A stretch of DNA of 64,000 nt from Rhizoctonia solani (taxonomy: Eukaryota; Basidiomycota; Agaricomycetes; Cantharellales; Ceratobasidiaceae): NCBI RefSeq assembly GCF_016906535.1, contig NC_057381.1:248001-312000 (forward strand), in the 5' to 3' direction. A program made the position numbers and the translations under genes. Below the pieces are notes generated by a model. It did not search any database, was not told the DNA's origin, and was given only the letters and a program-made list of their open reading frames with translations. Positions 35,562-46,400 of the stretch are shown in pieces (the stretch's first letter is position 1; every line of letters begins with the position of its first letter).

Positions 35562-36123
35562 TGTTATAACCTCCTTAACTATACCATCAGAATCGGACGA
35601 ATTTTCTATTATTTTTAGTATTTTTTACGGACTTGATATCTTATGTTTTTTGATCACGTGATCTCGGCGCTTATTATGCCAAGATGCCGCGCCAAGATGC
35701 CGTGCCAAGGGCGCTTAGGAGAAATCCACGCTTCTGCGCAGCCCGCAGCACGCTTCTCATTTGTCCTCTATACTTCTTTCTCTCACGCGCACAGACCATG
35801 TAGATAGTGTGCTTTGTCTATATATACAGCAGGAAAATTGCTTGGAGACCCCAAGTTGATTTTACCTCATCTCATATCCATTGAGGAGGACACCCAGCCA
35901 GCTAAGTAGCCGGCCTCCATTAGTCATCAGTAGTTGAACCCCTTACTTAACCTACCACACCTCCCAGGCCTAAGGCCCCCTCGCAGTAGTATAGATAAGT
36001 AGACCGCCTTAAGCGGTATTAGGATAGCCTAGTATAGTAGTAGATTACCTTGTTGCTTGTAGTAGTACGGCCTTAAGCGCCCGCACCCACCAGCGCGTAC
36101 CCACCTTACAGTGGTGTACGACA
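35562..36123 (+). repeat. 3' LTR of element 3
   Basis: 562 bp, ending GTGTACGACA. Differs from the 5' LTR by transitions such as TCGA/TTGA and CCGAG/CCAAG. Confidence 0.93.
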
Positions 36124-36147
36124 GCAGTGTAGACTATCTATGTAAGT

Positions 36148-36583
36148 TGTCATAACCCATATCTGGAAAGGTTATTACCATATATATCCACTGTCAAAGA
36201 TATATATAGCATATGTGATGCACAGTGATATATGAATAATATATATTGCTGGGGGATGTTGCACTCCCCCCACCCCCCTAGCTGCAGGCCAATGTTAAGG
36301 GAGCCTGCAGGCAAGGTCTGAATATTATATTATTATAGAAGAGATTATGTCATCCCCCCCACCTCAAATCTGTAGTAGTTTAGTATAGTATTTGATAAAG
36401 GACTGGAGGGGGGGAGGTCATGTGACCCTGGTGGACTGTCAGTCTCTAAGTCATGAGCGCTTAGAGTAATGACAGTTCTGACTGCATATATGTGAGTATA
36501 TGCGGCCTTCTAGAGACTGCGGAATATCCTATTAGTAGGTGGCTTGGTCAGGAGACATGCCAGCAAAGGCATGGGTCATGACA
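36148..36583 (-). repeat. Solo LTR family A nested in LTR-C
   Basis: TGTCATAACCC...GGTCATGACA, 436 bp; duplication TAAGT at 36143-36147 and 36584-36588. Confidence 0.92.
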
Positions 36584-36983
36584 TAAGTAGCAACTTAGTA
36601 GTTACTGGCTGTAAGGCCTTGTACACTGAGTAGGATGCAACAAGAGGTAATTGACCTGGGTGTTACCATGGTTGGTTGGCCTCCTTATATATTCTACAGG
36701 CAAGCTAAATACAAATACATCATATGTAATTCCTAATCCAATAAGAACCCCAATCTGCAGCTGGCCTTACTCATGCATACATGTCACTGATGTGTCATGA
36801 TGACATCATAGGTGGAGGTGGCTATGTATGCTGATTAAGCGCAGAATGGGGATGTGGCTTGGCGCTTAGTGTATGGTATAAGTGCCAATGTCACATGATT
36901 GAAAATGTTGTCTGTTTCACTTTGTTTAAATTTGAGAGGGTGGGAAACAAATCCCCTGGTATATGTGTGTCTACAACAATTGT

Positions 36984-37154
36984 CATAAACAGAGGAAAAT
37001 AGAACTAGCCAGAATTGAACCAGCTTGACCACTAAGCCATAGAGCCCTATTATTCCTCTGCTGACAACCCATGATTACACCTGCTACCCCCCAAATTTGG
37101 GCTTGGGCCAGCATGCAACCACTTGTGCTGGTCTGTTTGACTGTGTTTACAACA
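36984..37154. other. Short unassigned repeat-island DNA
   Basis: No gene. It contains a tRNA-like scrap on the minus strand near 37005-37051 that is too compressed to be a tRNA. Confidence 0.4.
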
Positions 37155-37436
37155 GCATGAGTAAGGCTGCTGATGAAGTGGGCTTCTCATTGGATTAGGA
37201 ATTGGATATATTGTATTTGTAAATATCTGGACTCTGTAATATATAAGGAGGGCAATTGACCATGGTAATCCCAGGTCAATTACTGTTGTAGACACATGTA
37301 TACCAGGGGATTTAATCCCTATTTTCTCAAATTTAAACAAAATTAAACAGACAACATTTTCAATCACATGACTTTGGTGCTTATATCATACACTAAGTGC
37401 CAAGCCATGTCCCCATCCATGCTTACTCAAGCAAAG

Positions 37437-37997
37437 TGTTACAACCCCCAAACTTATACTGTTAGAATTGCCTCTTTTTTCTATTATTTTTAGTATTTTT
37501 TACAAACTCCATATCTTCACTTTTTCAATCACATGACCTTGGCACTTATTTAAAGCCAAGATGCTGTGCCAAGGGTGCTAGGAGAAATCCATGCTTCTGT
37601 GCAGCCTGCAGCATGCTTCCTTTTTCATATGTACACTTCTTTCTCTCATGCGCACAGACCATGTAGATAGTGCCCTCTTGTTATATATACAGCAGGAACA
37701 TTGCTTGGAGACCCCAAGTTGATTTTACCTTGTCTCATATTCATTGAGGAGGACACCACCAGCCAGCTAAGTAGCTGGCCCCCAGTAGCAGCAGCACTTA
37801 CTCCCTACCTTACTCACCACACCTCCAGGCCTCAGGCCCCTTTGCCTTGACAGTAGATAGTTAGTTGTTGCCTTAAGCAACTTAGTATAGTTAAGTAGTT
37901 AGCCTTAGATAATTAGATTACATAAGCAGTGTAGTAGTAGTATGGCCACAAGCACCCAGCCCACTAGCAAGTACCTACCTTACAGTGGTGTACAACA
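37437..37997 (+). repeat. Solo LTR family E nested in LTR-C
   Basis: TGTTACAACC...GGTGTACAACA, 561 bp; duplication CAAAG at 37432-37436 and 37998-38002. Confidence 0.92.
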
Positions 37998-38400
37998 CAA
38001 AGGTAGCCACCTCCACCTGATGACATCATTATGACATGTCAGTGACACATAGGCATGAGTAAGGCTGCAGCTGGAGCAGGGTTCTTATTGTTATGGTATT
38101 GGATATATGTAATTGTAAATAGACTGCACTCTGTACTATATAAGGAGGCCAACCAACCATGGAAACACCCAGGTCAATTACCTCTTGTTGCATCACCCCA
38201 TTGTACAAGGACCTTAGGTCCAGTAATACTTAGTTCACTTAGCCTACACCACCTTAAGCAGCCTCCCTGTTGTACTTAGGTAGTTCACCATTGCCCTTAC
38301 AGCCTTGGTCATTGTAGTGTAGGTAGTTGTTGTTGTAGGTAGCATAACCACCACCTTATGCAGTTTTCCCAGTAGTCCATACAGCCACAAGCACCTGCTA

Positions 38401-39970
38401 CACTGAGCAGCAAAAGTATTGCAGGTCAGGAGAGGTCAAAAGTTTATCTCCATTGCTGAGCATCCAATTAGTGAATCCCATCCAAATTTTACTGACACAT
38501 GTAGCCATTGTAACACTATGCTGTAGCACAAAATCTCACAAATCCATCATGAACTAAGCTCACAACCCCACTTTTGCTATAATGCAACCTGCAAAACTTT
38601 TGCTGATTGTGTTGAGCATCTTCAAAATCTGCACATAACTGATTATGCAGTTCAGTATAAGTTCTGGTTTTTTGCACACACATTCTGAGTTATATGGCCC
38701 ATTGCTGGACAGAGTATTAGCTTGTTTCACCCATTAGGGACTGTGTAACAGAACTGTCTTCTTAGGGCCAGTAAAAGAGACTCAAAATTGCAGTTGCATT
38801 GAACTCAAGGCACTGTGTGGGCTGGAAATGCTTTGGGGTATCTCAGGGGGCTGCTGGTACCTAGTGAGGCTGTCTCCAAGACCATCCCATACCTGGGACT
38901 GGCAATATGAGGGATTGCAGTGGGTTAGGCTGTATGAGCTGAAAATTGAAATGCCACTCATTAGCTGGAATCCAAGCCAAATAACATAGAACTTCTAGGA
39001 GTAGTAGACACAGGTCAAGGGTATGCTGAGATCAATTATCTATGGCAGCAGTGATGTGTTCATAAAGATAGCATGCAGTATACACAATAATTGCAGCCAA
39101 TGGGTGGGGTCTCAAATTGAACATGTTCTAACTCTGTGATTGTGGATTGGAGGAGGTTGAAACTCATACAGTAGAAGGTGTCTCTAAGACAGACCTTGTG
39201 ATGGAAAATTGGCTGTTTCCCTAATTGACAATCACAGAGTTAGAACATGTTCAATTTGAGACCCCACCCATTGGCTGCAATTATTGTGTATACTGCATGC
39301 TATCTTTATGAACACATCACTGCTGCCATAGATAATTGATCTCAGCATACCCTTGACCTGTGTCTACTACTCCTAGAAGTTCTATGTTATTTGGCTTGGA
39401 TTCCAGCTAATGAGTGGCATTTCAATTTTCAGCTCATACAGCCTAACCCACTGCAATCCCTCATATTGCCAGTCCCAGGTATGGGATGGTCTTGGAGACA
39501 GCCTCACTAGGTACCAGCAGCCCCCTGAGATACCCCAAAGCATTTCCAGCCCACACAGTGCCTTGAGTTCAATGCAACTGCAATTTTGAGTCTCTTTTAC
39601 TGGCCCTAAGAAGACAGTTCTGTTACACAGTCCCTAATGGGTGAAACAAGCTAATACTCTGTCCAGCAATGGGCCATATAACTCAGAATGTGTGTGCAAA
39701 AAACCAGAACTTATACTGAACTGCATAATCAGTTATGTGCAGATTTTGAAGATGCTCAACACAATCAGCAAAAGTTTTGCAGGTTGCATTATAGCAAAAG
39801 TGGGGTTGTGAGCTTAGTTCATGATGGATTTGTGAGATTTTGTGCTACAGCATAGTGTTACAATGGCTACATGTGTCAGTAAAATTTGGATGGGATTCAC
39901 TAATTGGATGCTCAGCAATGGAGATAAACTTTTGACCTCTCCTGACCTGCAATACTTTTGCTGCTCAGTG
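38401..39970. mobile_element. 1.57 kb perfect palindromic element, Tc1/mariner-like ends
   Basis: Arms 38401-39143 and 39228-39970 (743 bp each) are exact mirror images wherever I compared them, with constant coordinate symmetry (sum 78371) and no indel; the loop is 84 bp. Ends are CACTGAGCAGCAAAAGTATT and its reverse complement, flanked by TA on both sides (38399-38400, 39971-39972), as in Tc1/mariner elements. No transposase ORF. It is a non-autonomous foldback element, inserted in a solo LTR-C. Confidence 0.88.
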
Positions 39971-40025
39971 TACCTAGACAGCCCTTAAGGATGTCTAGGA
40001 CAATTACCTCCTGTTGCATCTTCAC

Positions 40026-40596
40026 TGTTACACCCCTACAAATTATACCATTGGATTTGCATCTTTTTTCTAATATTTTTACTATTTTTTATGGACTCTT
40101 TCTCTTCACTTTTCTGATTGCATGATCTTGGCACTTACCATGCTGAGATGCTGCACCAAGACCTGCCAAGATGCCATGCCAAGGGTGCCTAGATAAGAAA
40201 TACACTTCTGCACAGCCTGCAGCACACTTCTCTCTATTCTTAGACTTCCTTTTCTCATGCCTTATCAATTTGTAATTAGTGTTTCTTGTGTATATATACA
40301 GCAGGGAAATTGCTTGGAGACCCCAAGTTGATTTTACCTTGTCTACTATTACAGACAGGTTTCAGCAGTTCAGTAGTAGTGTTGGGACCATAAGTCCCCT
40401 AACTAACCAGTAGTATAGATAGCAGACCACCCTCACCAGCCTGAGTCCTCTCTCCATTGTAGTTAGTTATCCCCATGCTGCCTTAAGCAGTCTTCACATA
40501 AATAGTATAGCCTTCTAGTTAGATTCTCCTTGTAGTAGTACAACCCCAAGCACCCACCCACTAGCATGTAGCCAACCATACAGTTGGGCTACAACA
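40026..40596 (+). repeat. Solo LTR family E
   Basis: TGTTACACCC...GGGCTACAACA, 571 bp; duplication TTCAC at 40021-40025 and 40597-40601. Inserted in the oldest LTR-C. Confidence 0.9.
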
Positions 40597-41230
40597 TTCA
40601 CTCTGTACAAGGACCTTAAGCCCAGCAACACTTAGATACTTAGTCACTAGCTCACTGCCTCAAGTGGCCTCTCCACTGTACTTAGGTAGTAGCTTGTTGC
40701 CTGTTGTAAATTGGGGGAAAAGAAGTTGAGACTCTGGTGCTGAGCAGAATCTGTGTTGGAAGATTTCCCAATTTCCAAGCTAAGTAAAGAAGTAGCTTCT
40801 TTAGGGTTCTCTGGGTCTAGTTATCTTGAATACAATCAACTACAGATATATCTTTTCTCAGTGTAAAGTGTCTTAGTAAGTATTTCTGTAAGAGCAAGAG
40901 TACTGGCTCAGGTTCCCTTTGGCAGATATAGTTATGTAAGTTTCACTCCTAGTTGCAGGAACTAACTGGTTACTTAGTATATATCCTTCTTTAAGGATGA
41001 TTGCCTTCTGTTCACTTAACCTAAGAACTCTGTATCAGGTCTACAACCTTTCCACACTATGGGTACTTGGGAGATCCACTTATACAAGTTTAAGTTATTT
41101 GAAATCTTGAGGCACAAAATATCACACAATTGAGGGGGGCAAGCCCAAACCCAAGAGTGACAGTCAACAGTAACAGTGAGGTGGAGTAAAGTAGGGTGGT
41201 GCCCTCCAAGGGTATGCAAGAGTGTCCTAA

Positions 41231-41789
41231 TGTCGTACACCACGGTAATGTGGGTACGCGCTGGTGAAGGCGGGCGCTTAAGGCCGTACTACTACAAGCT
41301 TATGTAATCTAACTCGACTAGGCTATACTACTGCCGCTGTAAGGCGGATTTCTACTGACTATCTACTGCAAAGGGGCCTGAGGCCTGGGAGGTGTGGTGA
41401 GTTAAGTAAGGGGGTGACTTCTGAGAACAACTGGGCCGGCTACTTAGCTGGCTGACTAGTCCCTCCTCAATGGATATGAGACAAGGTAAAATCGACTTGG
41501 GGTCTCCAAGCGATTTTCCTGCTGTATATATAGACAAAGCACACTATCTACATGGTCTGTGCGCGTGAGAGAAAGAAGTACAGAGGACAAATGAGAAGCG
41601 TGCTGCGGGCTGCGCAGAAGCGTGGATTTCTCCTAAGCGCCCTTGGCTCGGCATCTCGGCGCGGCATCTCGGCATAATAAGCGCCGAGATCACGTGATCG
41701 AAAAACATAAGATATCAAGTCCATAAAAAATACTAAAAATAATAGAAAATTCGGGCGATTCTGATGGTATAGTTAAGGAGGTTATAACA
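41231..41789 (-). repeat. 3' LTR of element 1
   Basis: TGTCGTACACC...GGTTATAACA on the plus strand; followed by the polypurine tract (cccccc on the plus strand at about 41793-41799). Confidence 0.93.
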
Positions 41790-41799
41790 TTGCCCCCCC

Positions 41800-44700
41800 T
41801 TAAAGGCTCTTGGCGGAGTCACAAGCCTTTTTCAGTCGCGACTTGTTGAAGCGTTGGATCTCCTCTTGGCTATGTTCTAGGAGTTCCTCGGGTTCCCAGG
41901 AGTTATCTTCTGGACCGTAACCTTTCCACTTTATCAGGTAGAACCACTTTCCCTTTTGACGTTTTGAGTCGATGATCTGTTCAACTTCATACTCCTCTTC
42001 CCCTTCTATTGTTTCAGGGGGAGGTCGTTCCGGAAATGGTTGACTTGGTGACTCGTGGCTCTTTGACAACAATCCAACATAGAAGACGTCATGGATTTTC
42101 AGAGTTTCCGGAAGTTCTAGGCGGTAGGCGTGGCTGGAGATTTTCTCAAGGATTTTGAAGGGACCAAGGCGTTTGGGGTCCAACTTGTTTGAATTGGTCC
42201 TGAGTTCTACGTTCCTTCCATCCAGCCAGACTTTTTCTCCTATCGAGTACTCCGGTACTGTTCCTTGGTTCCTGGTCATCCGTTCTTTGCTTAGTCTGAG
42301 GGCTGACTCGGCTTCCTTCCATTCCCGGGCTAGTGTGTCTGCTACATTGTCTGCTTCTGGTACGTTGGCTGGGACGTTGGAAGGGTTCATCACTGGGTTT
42401 TGTCCGTAGACCAGTTCAAAGGGTGATTTTCCTGTTGCTGCGTGTTTGGCATTATTGTACGCATATTCTGCCAATGGTAACCAAGCTGCCCAATCCAAAT
42501 GATCGGCTGCTACGTAGGAGCGTAGGTAAAATTCGATGAACTGGTTGACTCTTTCTGTTTGCCCATCTGACTCTGGGTGATAAGCCGAGGAGAATGCTGG
42601 TTTCACTCCAAGTCGCTGGTAAAGTGCCCTTAGGAATTTCCCCGTGAAGGTAGTTCCTCTATCCGAGACTGTTTTGACAGGTAGACCATGGAGTTTCCAG
42701 ACGTGGGTAATGAATAGATCCGCCAGACCCCTTGCTGTGACCTTCTTGGAAGTGGGGATGAAGTGGCCAAATTTGGAGAAGGAGTCTATTACCACCAGTA
42801 TAGCGTCGTGACCTTGGGACTTGGGAAACCCTGTAATGAAGTCATAGGAGATGGTGTGGAACGGGAAAGGGGGGACTTCTAGGGGTCTAAGGGCGATGAC
42901 AGGAGCATGAGCGCGTCGGTTGGCTTGACAAATTGGGCAGCATTCTACCCATTCCTTGGCTGATGATTTCATCCCTGGCCACCAGTAGTTACAACTTAGG
43001 AGTTCAAGGGTTCTCTGTTGACCCGGGTGACCCGCTAGTGGTGAGTCATGAAATTCCCTGAGTAATTGTTCCTTCAGGGCCTCTGAGTCTGGGACCACAA
43101 GTTTCCCTCGATACCATAGTAAATCCTCCTCCCAGTCGTAGTCTCTGTAAGCCTTCCGAATGGAGGGGGGAGCGTTATCGGCGTCTTTGGTTAGGAACTG
43201 GATGATAGGCTCAAGGGATGGGTCTTCCCTTAGCTTGGAGCGTATCTCCGTGACAATTTCCATCTCCTCTTCTGATGTATTGGCAAAGACCTCTGCAGGG
43301 AGCATTACTTCTGGTTCTGGTGATATATCAACGTAGTCCGATCGTCTGGACAGGGCGTCTGGTTTCCCTGATTGCTTTCCTGGGCGATAGTGGATCTCAA
43401 AGTTGAAATCGCTCAGGAATATGCGCCATCGGGCATGCCTATGGTTAAATGTCCGTGCCTGCATCCAATACTCCAGGTTCCTATGATCCGTGAAGACCTG
43501 TACCGGCTTGTCCGTTGCTTCCAAGAATATCCTCCATTCCTCTAGCGCTTTGATGATAGCCAGGAGCTCCTTGTCATGGGTGTTGTAATTGGCTTCTGCT
43601 CCTGAGAAGGATTTAGACATATAGGCGATGGGATGCAGCCGATTATCTGGACCTCTTTGACTCAAGATGGCGCCCATAGCTACTCCTGAAGCGTCTGTTT
43701 CCAGGTAATAGGGAAGCTCGGGGTTGGAGTGGATCAGAACCGGGGATTGAGTGACCAATGTCTTCAATTCCTTGAACGCAGTTTCCTCTGAATTCCCCCA
43801 TGACCAAGAGGATTCCTTCTTTGTGAGATTATGGAGGGGGCGTGCAACCGAACTGAAATTGGGGATGAACCGTTGAAGGTAATTAACAAAACCTAGGAAG
43901 GCCTGGACCTGCTTGACCGTTTTAGGTGTGGGCCATGTTGTTACTGCTTCTATTTTCTTCTGGTCCATCGAGAATCCAGCGGGGGAGATGACAATGCCTA
44001 AGTAATTGACCGTGGTTACATGGAAATGACACTTTGAGAGTTTGCAGAAGAGTTGATTTGCCATTAACCTGGATAGGACTTCCCTTACATGGGCCGGGTG
44101 TTCTTCTGGGACTTCTGAAAAGATCAATATGTTGTCCAAATAGATGACTACGGTGACGTCAATAAGGTCCCTGAATAGATCATTCATGAAGTGTTGGAAG
44201 GCGGCTGGGGCATTGGTAAGGCCAAAGGGCATCACCAGGTATTCAAATAACCCGTACTTTGTTCTGAAAGCCGTCTTCCATTCGTCTCCTTCCTTGATCC
44301 GGACATTGTTATAACCCCAGCGTAGATCCAGTTTGGTGAACATTTTGGCGTGTCTTAATTTGGCCATGAGGTCATCTTGCCTGGGAAGCGGGTAGACGTT
44401 TTTATGCGTGACGTCATTCAGCTTCCTGTAGTCAACTACCAATCTGAGGGAGCCATCTGCCTTCTTGACAAACATAACCGGGGCACCTGCGGAGGAGGTG
44501 CTGGGTCGGATCTTTCCTGTGGCCAATTCCTCGTCAATGTGTTGTTTCAACGCCTTAGATTCCGCGTCCGTCATGCCGTATATGGGGCCAGGGGTCAATT
44601 TGGCGTCTGGGACAAGGTCTATAGAGATGTCATACTCCCTATGTGGGGGGAGGACCTTAAATTCTTCTTCGCCAAAGACTTTAGCAAATTCTTGGTATTG

Positions 44701-45222
44701 AGCAGGGAGATCTGCTAAAGGGTCTGAGTCCGCTTCTTCTTCAGAGGCAATTTGAACTTGTTCAGGGAAGGTGATTTGTCCCTGTTGCCAATCAATCAAA
44801 GGAGCTTCTGCCGTTAACCATGTCATGCCTAGGATAGCCGGTGTGTTGCCTATGGGGCAAACAAGGAAGGGAATAGTGTGGGGGTGGCCATTGGTCGAGA
44901 CCGCGAGTTGAACCTGGTGCCAAATGCGACCAGTCTGGGAAATGGTACCGTCTAGCATTCTCACTACTCGTGGATTTTTGAGTAGGGTTTTTGGGATTTT
45001 AAGTTGTTCTACTAAGGAGGGGGATATAAAGTTGGAGGTGGCTCCGGAGTCAATGAGGGTTTTGATAGGGTCCGTTGGGTAGTCACGCAGTTTCATATCT
45101 AGGAAGAGTAGTGGCTTCTTGTTTGAATCCATGGCAATATTTACAAATTCCGAGACAGATACATGCGTTTCTAAATTAGAGACCAAGGGCTTGACGGTAG
45201 CTCTTGGTCTTACTCTTTTTCC
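41800..45222 (-). CDS. pol: Pol polyprotein of element 1 (RT motif YLDN)
   Basis: 1141 codons read in the -1 frame from the slippery site at 45216-45222; there is no ATG at the start, so it is expected as a Gag-Pol fusion. Protease LIDSGATSNF; RT with VVDYRKLN, LRWGYNNVRI and MPFGLTNAPAAFQ; RNase H (TDASG, TDHRNLEYW); integrase with HPGQQRTLELL...CPICQAN, a TISYDFITGFP strand and HPESDGQTERVNQ; a chromodomain ending WEPEELLEHS that would steer integration to particular chromatin. The catalytic YLDD is YLDN (codon AAC at 44131-44133; element 3 has GAC), and RNYWWPG of the integrase zinc region is CNYWWPG. Both are CpG transitions, so RT is probably dead although the frame is open. Confidence 0.93.
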   Translation of the reverse strand, partial: GKRVRPRATVKPLVSNLETHVSVSEFVNIAMDSNKKPLLFLDMKLRDYPTDPIKTLIDSGATSNFISPSLVEQLKIPKTLLKNPRVVRMLDGTISQTGRIWHQVQLAVSTNGHPHTIPFLVCPIGNTPAILGMTWLTAEAPLIDWQQGQITFPEQVQIASEEEADSDPLADLPAQYQEFAKVFGEEEFKVLPPHREYDISIDLVPDAKLTPGPIYGMTDAESKALKQHIDEELATGKIRPSTSSAGAPVMFVKKADGSLRLVVDYRKLNDVTHKNVYPLPRQDDLMAKLRHAKMFTKLDLRWGYNNVRIKEGDEWKTAFRTKYGLFEYLVMPFGLTNAPAAFQHFMNDLFRDLIDVTVVIYLDNILIFSEVPEEHPAHVREVLSRLMANQLFCKLSKCHFHVTTVNYLGIVISPAGFSMDQKKIEAVTTWPTPKTVKQVQAFLGFVNYLQRFIPNFSSVARPLHNLTKKESSWSWGNSEETAFKELKTLVTQSPVLIHSNPELPYYLETDASGVAMGAILSQRGPDNRLHPIAYMSKSFSGAEANYNTHDKELLAIIKALEEWRIFLEATDKPVQVFTDHRNLEYWMQARTFNHRHARWRIFLSDFNFEIHYRPGKQSGKPDALSRRSDYVDISPEPEVMLPAEVFANTSEEEMEIVTEIRSKLREDPSLEPIIQFLTKDADNAPPSIRKAYRDYDWEEDLLWYRGKLVVPDSEALKEQLLREFHDSPLAGHPGQQRTLELLSCNYWWPGMKSSAKEWVECCPICQANRRAHAPVIALRPLEVPPFPFHTISYDFITGFPKSQGHDAILVVIDSFSKFGHFIPTSKKVTARGLADLFITHVWKLHGLPVKTVSDRGTTFTGKFLRALYQRLGVKPAFSSAYHPESDGQTERVNQFIEFYLRSYVAADHLDWAAWLPLAEYAYNNAKHAATGKSPFELVYGQNPVMNPSNVPANVPEADNVADTLAREWKEAESALRLSKERMTRNQGTVPEYSIGEKVWLDGRNVELRTNSNKLDPKRLGPFKILEKISSHAYRLELPETLKIHDVFYVGLLSKSHESPSQPFPERPPPETIEGEEEYEVEQIIDSKRQKGKWFYLIKWKGYGPEDNSWEPEELLEHSQEEIQRFNKSRLKKACDSAKSL

Positions 45223-46400
45223 GACTCATCCTGGGCCACCTTGGCGGTTTCCTTGGGAGTGGCTTTCCAACCATTGGGGCACTGCTTGATTCCGTGGCCC
45301 TTCTGTCCACATTTGACGCAGAGGCCAGACGCGCGGCGGCGATCCCTTTCTTCCGGTGTGACGTAATTTGGGTCCTCTGAGAGGCGGACCCGTTGGGTAG
45401 TGGTAGTGGTGGAAGTGGCCACGGTGGCCGGGGACTTGGCAGGGAGCTTCTTAGGACGGTTTTCCTCGTTTTCCCGATGAGTGTTGTCAATTTTGACCGA
45501 GGCGGCAAATATGGCCTCTAGGTCGTCGTTGGGAATATTGTCCTTGGTGGACAAGAGCTCTTTTACCTTCCAGTGAAGGCCGCGCGTGAACTGAGCAATG
45601 TATGCCTCAGTGTTCCACTCAAGTTCCGCCATGAGGTTGCGGAATTCGGTAACGTACTCAGACGTAGTTGTGGTCTGAGTCAGCGCCGCGATCTTTCTGG
45701 CGGCCGCCCTCTTGGCATTGGGGTCCGCGAATGCCTCCTTGAACTTGGCCGTTAAGGCCGGAATGGTGGTGGGAGGGTTTCCCTCGCCCTTGATGATAGT
45801 CCCAATAATGGGAAGAGCCCAGTCGGCAGCTTTATCTGTCATGTGGTATAGGATCCACACGACCATCTGTTCTTCTTCATCAAATTGGTCTCGATGAAGC
45901 GCGACCCATAGTAGCATGCGATCCAGCCACTGGGTTGCCTTTCGTCCCCTGGAGTCTCCTTTGTATGGATCTGGGAGCTCCATTTTGGGCCGCTTTATGC
46001 TGGACCCTGAATCAAAGGGGGTGAGAGAGCTTAGGCTCCTAGGCGTTCCGCAAGGCTCCTTCTTTGGGACTCTCCTGGGTTCTTCTTCCTCTTCTGAGTC
46101 GTAACCCGTTCCTCTAGAGGGGCGGAACGGGGCCTTGAGTCCAGGCCTAACCGTGCCTGGAGTGTGGACTTCCCCTCCTGTATGTGTAGGAGGGGTGATA
46201 GGCCCAGTCGATGGGCCAGGCTTGGTTTGGGGGGCTCCTTGATCTTTATCCCCAAGAAGGTCCGCTGTTTCCTTGCATATGGCCCTAAGCTCAGTGATTT
46301 GTTGGCTTTGGGCGCGGATTTGGTCCTGCAGGGACCCAACTGTGGCTGTGAGGGCTGTGATAGCCTTGAGGAGAGCGGTAGGGGACGGCTCTGGTTCCAT
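45210..46400 (-). CDS. gag: Gag of element 1
   Basis: 396 codons from ATG 46400 (a TTG three codons upstream is unlikely to be used) to TAA at 45210. Capsid region as in element 3 (QWLDRMLLWVALHRDQF, DWALPIIG, FTRGLHWKVKELL) and the CCHC knuckle CVKCGQKGHGIKQC. Builds the particle. It ends in ...SEKE beside the slippery site; pol follows in the -1 frame. Intact. Confidence 0.92.
   Translation of the reverse strand: MEPEPSPTALLKAITALTATVGSLQDQIRAQSQQITELRAICKETADLLGDKDQGAPQTKPGPSTGPITPPTHTGGEVHTPGTVRPGLKAPFRPSRGTGYDSEEEEEPRRVPKKEPCGTPRSLSSLTPFDSGSSIKRPKMELPDPYKGDSRGRKATQWLDRMLLWVALHRDQFDEEEQMVVWILYHMTDKAADWALPIIGTIIKGEGNPPTTIPALTAKFKEAFADPNAKRAAARKIAALTQTTTTSEYVTEFRNLMAELEWNTEAYIAQFTRGLHWKVKELLSTKDNIPNDDLEAIFAASVKIDNTHRENEENRPKKLPAKSPATVATSTTTTTQRVRLSEDPNYVTPEERDRRRASGLCVKCGQKGHGIKQCPNGWKATPKETAKVAQDESEKE
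45216..45222 (-). promoter_or_regulatory. Altered slippery heptamer of element 1
   Basis: G GAA AAA in the gag frame, where elements 2 and 3 have G GGA AAA. The G-to-A change weakens P-site re-pairing after a -1 slip, so Gag-Pol output may be lowered. Confidence 0.5.

Larger units (their letters stand above)
29870..36123 (+). mobile_element. Full-length Ty3/chromovirus retrotransposon (element 3, LTR family E)
   Basis: 6254 bp with 562-bp LTRs (29870-30431 and 35562-36123) and target-site duplication GCAGT (29865-29869 and 36124-36128). Internal order: leader, gag, then protease-RT-RNase H-integrase-chromodomain in the -1 frame. A polypurine tract (ttaaggggggggcaa) precedes the 3' LTR. The LTRs differ at roughly nine sites, all transitions and mostly at CpG, so it is older than element 1. 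Pol has two stop codons, so it is not autonomous. Confidence 0.95.
29746..36978 (-). repeat. Solo LTR family C containing a full Ty3 element and an LTR-A
   Basis: TGTCCTAGACGTC at 29746 continues, after removal of the insertions at 29870-36123 and 36148-36583, to GTCTACAACA at 36978. Target-site duplication ATTGT at 29741-29745 and 36979-36983 proves both ends belong to one LTR. Confidence 0.9.
37284..40002 (+). repeat. Solo LTR family C with two nested insertions
   Basis: TGTTGTAGACACATG...GTCTAGGACA; duplication ATTAC at 37279-37283 and 40003-40007. Contains the LTR-E at 37437-37997 and the palindromic element at 38401-39970. Confidence 0.9.

Noticed and set aside
37005..37051. tRNA-like stretch on the minus strand with A-box- and B-box-like sequences
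   Set aside because: The two boxes lie only a few bases apart instead of about 30, no anticodon arm can be drawn, and it sits in repeat debris.
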